From Melaminivora sp034675505 (GTDB taxonomy: Bacteria > Pseudomonadota > Gammaproteobacteria > Burkholderiales > Burkholderiaceae_C), in the NCBI GenBank assembly GCA_034675505.1, contig JAUCDD010000023.1, positions 140,144-204,143 on the forward strand: a stretch of DNA of 64,000 bases, read 5' to 3'. The position numbers were made by a program, and so were the translations under genes. The notes beneath the pieces are model-generated. The model was not told the origin of the DNA, did no database searches, and was given only the letters and a program-made list of their open reading frames with translations. This document shows, one piece after another, positions 63,871 to 64,000 of the stretch (position 1 is its first letter; the number at the start of each line of letters is the position of its first letter).

Positions 63871-64000
63871 GCCGCTCCTGAAAGAGGAGCTGCAAGCGGC
63901 GATTACACAGGGGCTGGAAGCCTTTTCTCTTGCCCTTATTCCCCGTCAGGGCCCCACGCCCAGCAATACGTAAAAATCAACGAAGTAGACTAAAAAAAAA
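63871..64000. other. Lower-GC tail ending in poly-A
   Basis: 130 bp with a G+C content clearly below the rest of the window, ending in a nine-base A run. No gene or repeat is recognised. It may be the edge of an insertion or a contig-end artefact. Confidence 0.4.

Noticed and set aside
63692..63973. A frame running into the poly-A tail
   Set aside because: The first part is the frameshifted regulator, the rest has no recognisable features.

Overview
The window looks like chromosomal DNA of a betaproteobacterium, most likely a member of the Comamonadaceae (Acidovorax / Alicycliphilus / Melaminivora type). I infer this from the very high G+C, the strong GC3 codon bias, the gene orders (ribF-ileS-lspA; hemA-prfA-prmC; dctPQM beside a DctS/DctR-type pair), the protein types, and a dispersed GCTAT...ATAGC repeat. 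No search was run, so the family is an inference. The last bases are a poly-A run behind a lower-GC tail, which looks like a contig end.

Layout. 1-2.7 kb: 3' part of a MSHA-type pilus secretin gene (mshL, frameshifted) behind its ATPase mshM. 2.85-8.6 kb: RsmB/NOP methyltransferase, a small membrane protein, purN, a YceH-family gene and a two-subunit acyl-CoA dehydrogenase pair. 8.7-14 kb: HNH nuclease, ribF, ileS and lspA. 14-20.3 kb: Na/Pi cotransporter, LuxR-type regulator, bile-acid/Na symporter homologue, and quinone oxidoreductase coupled to a Nudix hydrolase. 20.37-20.64 kb: a 268-bp non-coding element with perfect 32-bp terminal inverted repeats and two internal 20-bp hairpins (MITE-like). 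20.7-27.2 kb: a GGDEF/EAL sensor coupled to a TRAP-type binding protein, an atypical SDR and a chemoreceptor. 27.4-31 kb: PHP phosphatase, YciO-type protein, site-2 protease and a TrpS with an extra C-terminal domain. 31.2-36 kb: an accessory, stress-flavoured block with a prion-like Gly/Tyr/Gln protein, unknown small genes, a frameshifted remnant, a general-stress-type SDR and a KGG-repeat protein. 36.4-37.8 kb: tRNA-Ser(CGA) directly behind a serA-type gene. 37.9-43.3 kb: a complete ugpBAECQ glycerol-3-phosphate system behind a three-half-site Pho box. 43.4-47 kb: DUF3772 mechanosensitive channel, HdeA-like periplasmic protein and a small membrane protein. 47-56.8 kb: hemA-prfA-prmC, divergent selD/selU, an Mrr-like membrane protein, a patatin and metG. 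56.9-63.9 kb: the TRAP system dctPQM, a second DctP-like protein, and a divergent DctS/DctR-type sensor kinase and regulator, the latter two frameshifted.

The most unusual signals are the MITE-like element, a family of at least eleven short dyad repeats (six of them within about 80 bp upstream of a gene start, four in frame inside genes), several probably leaderless genes, the TRAP-binding-protein/c-di-GMP operon, the prion-like stress protein, and a cluster of single-base frameshifts (mshL poly-Gly tract, 33.4-34.0 kb remnant, kinase and regulator at the right end). The frameshifts may be biological or may be sequencing errors.
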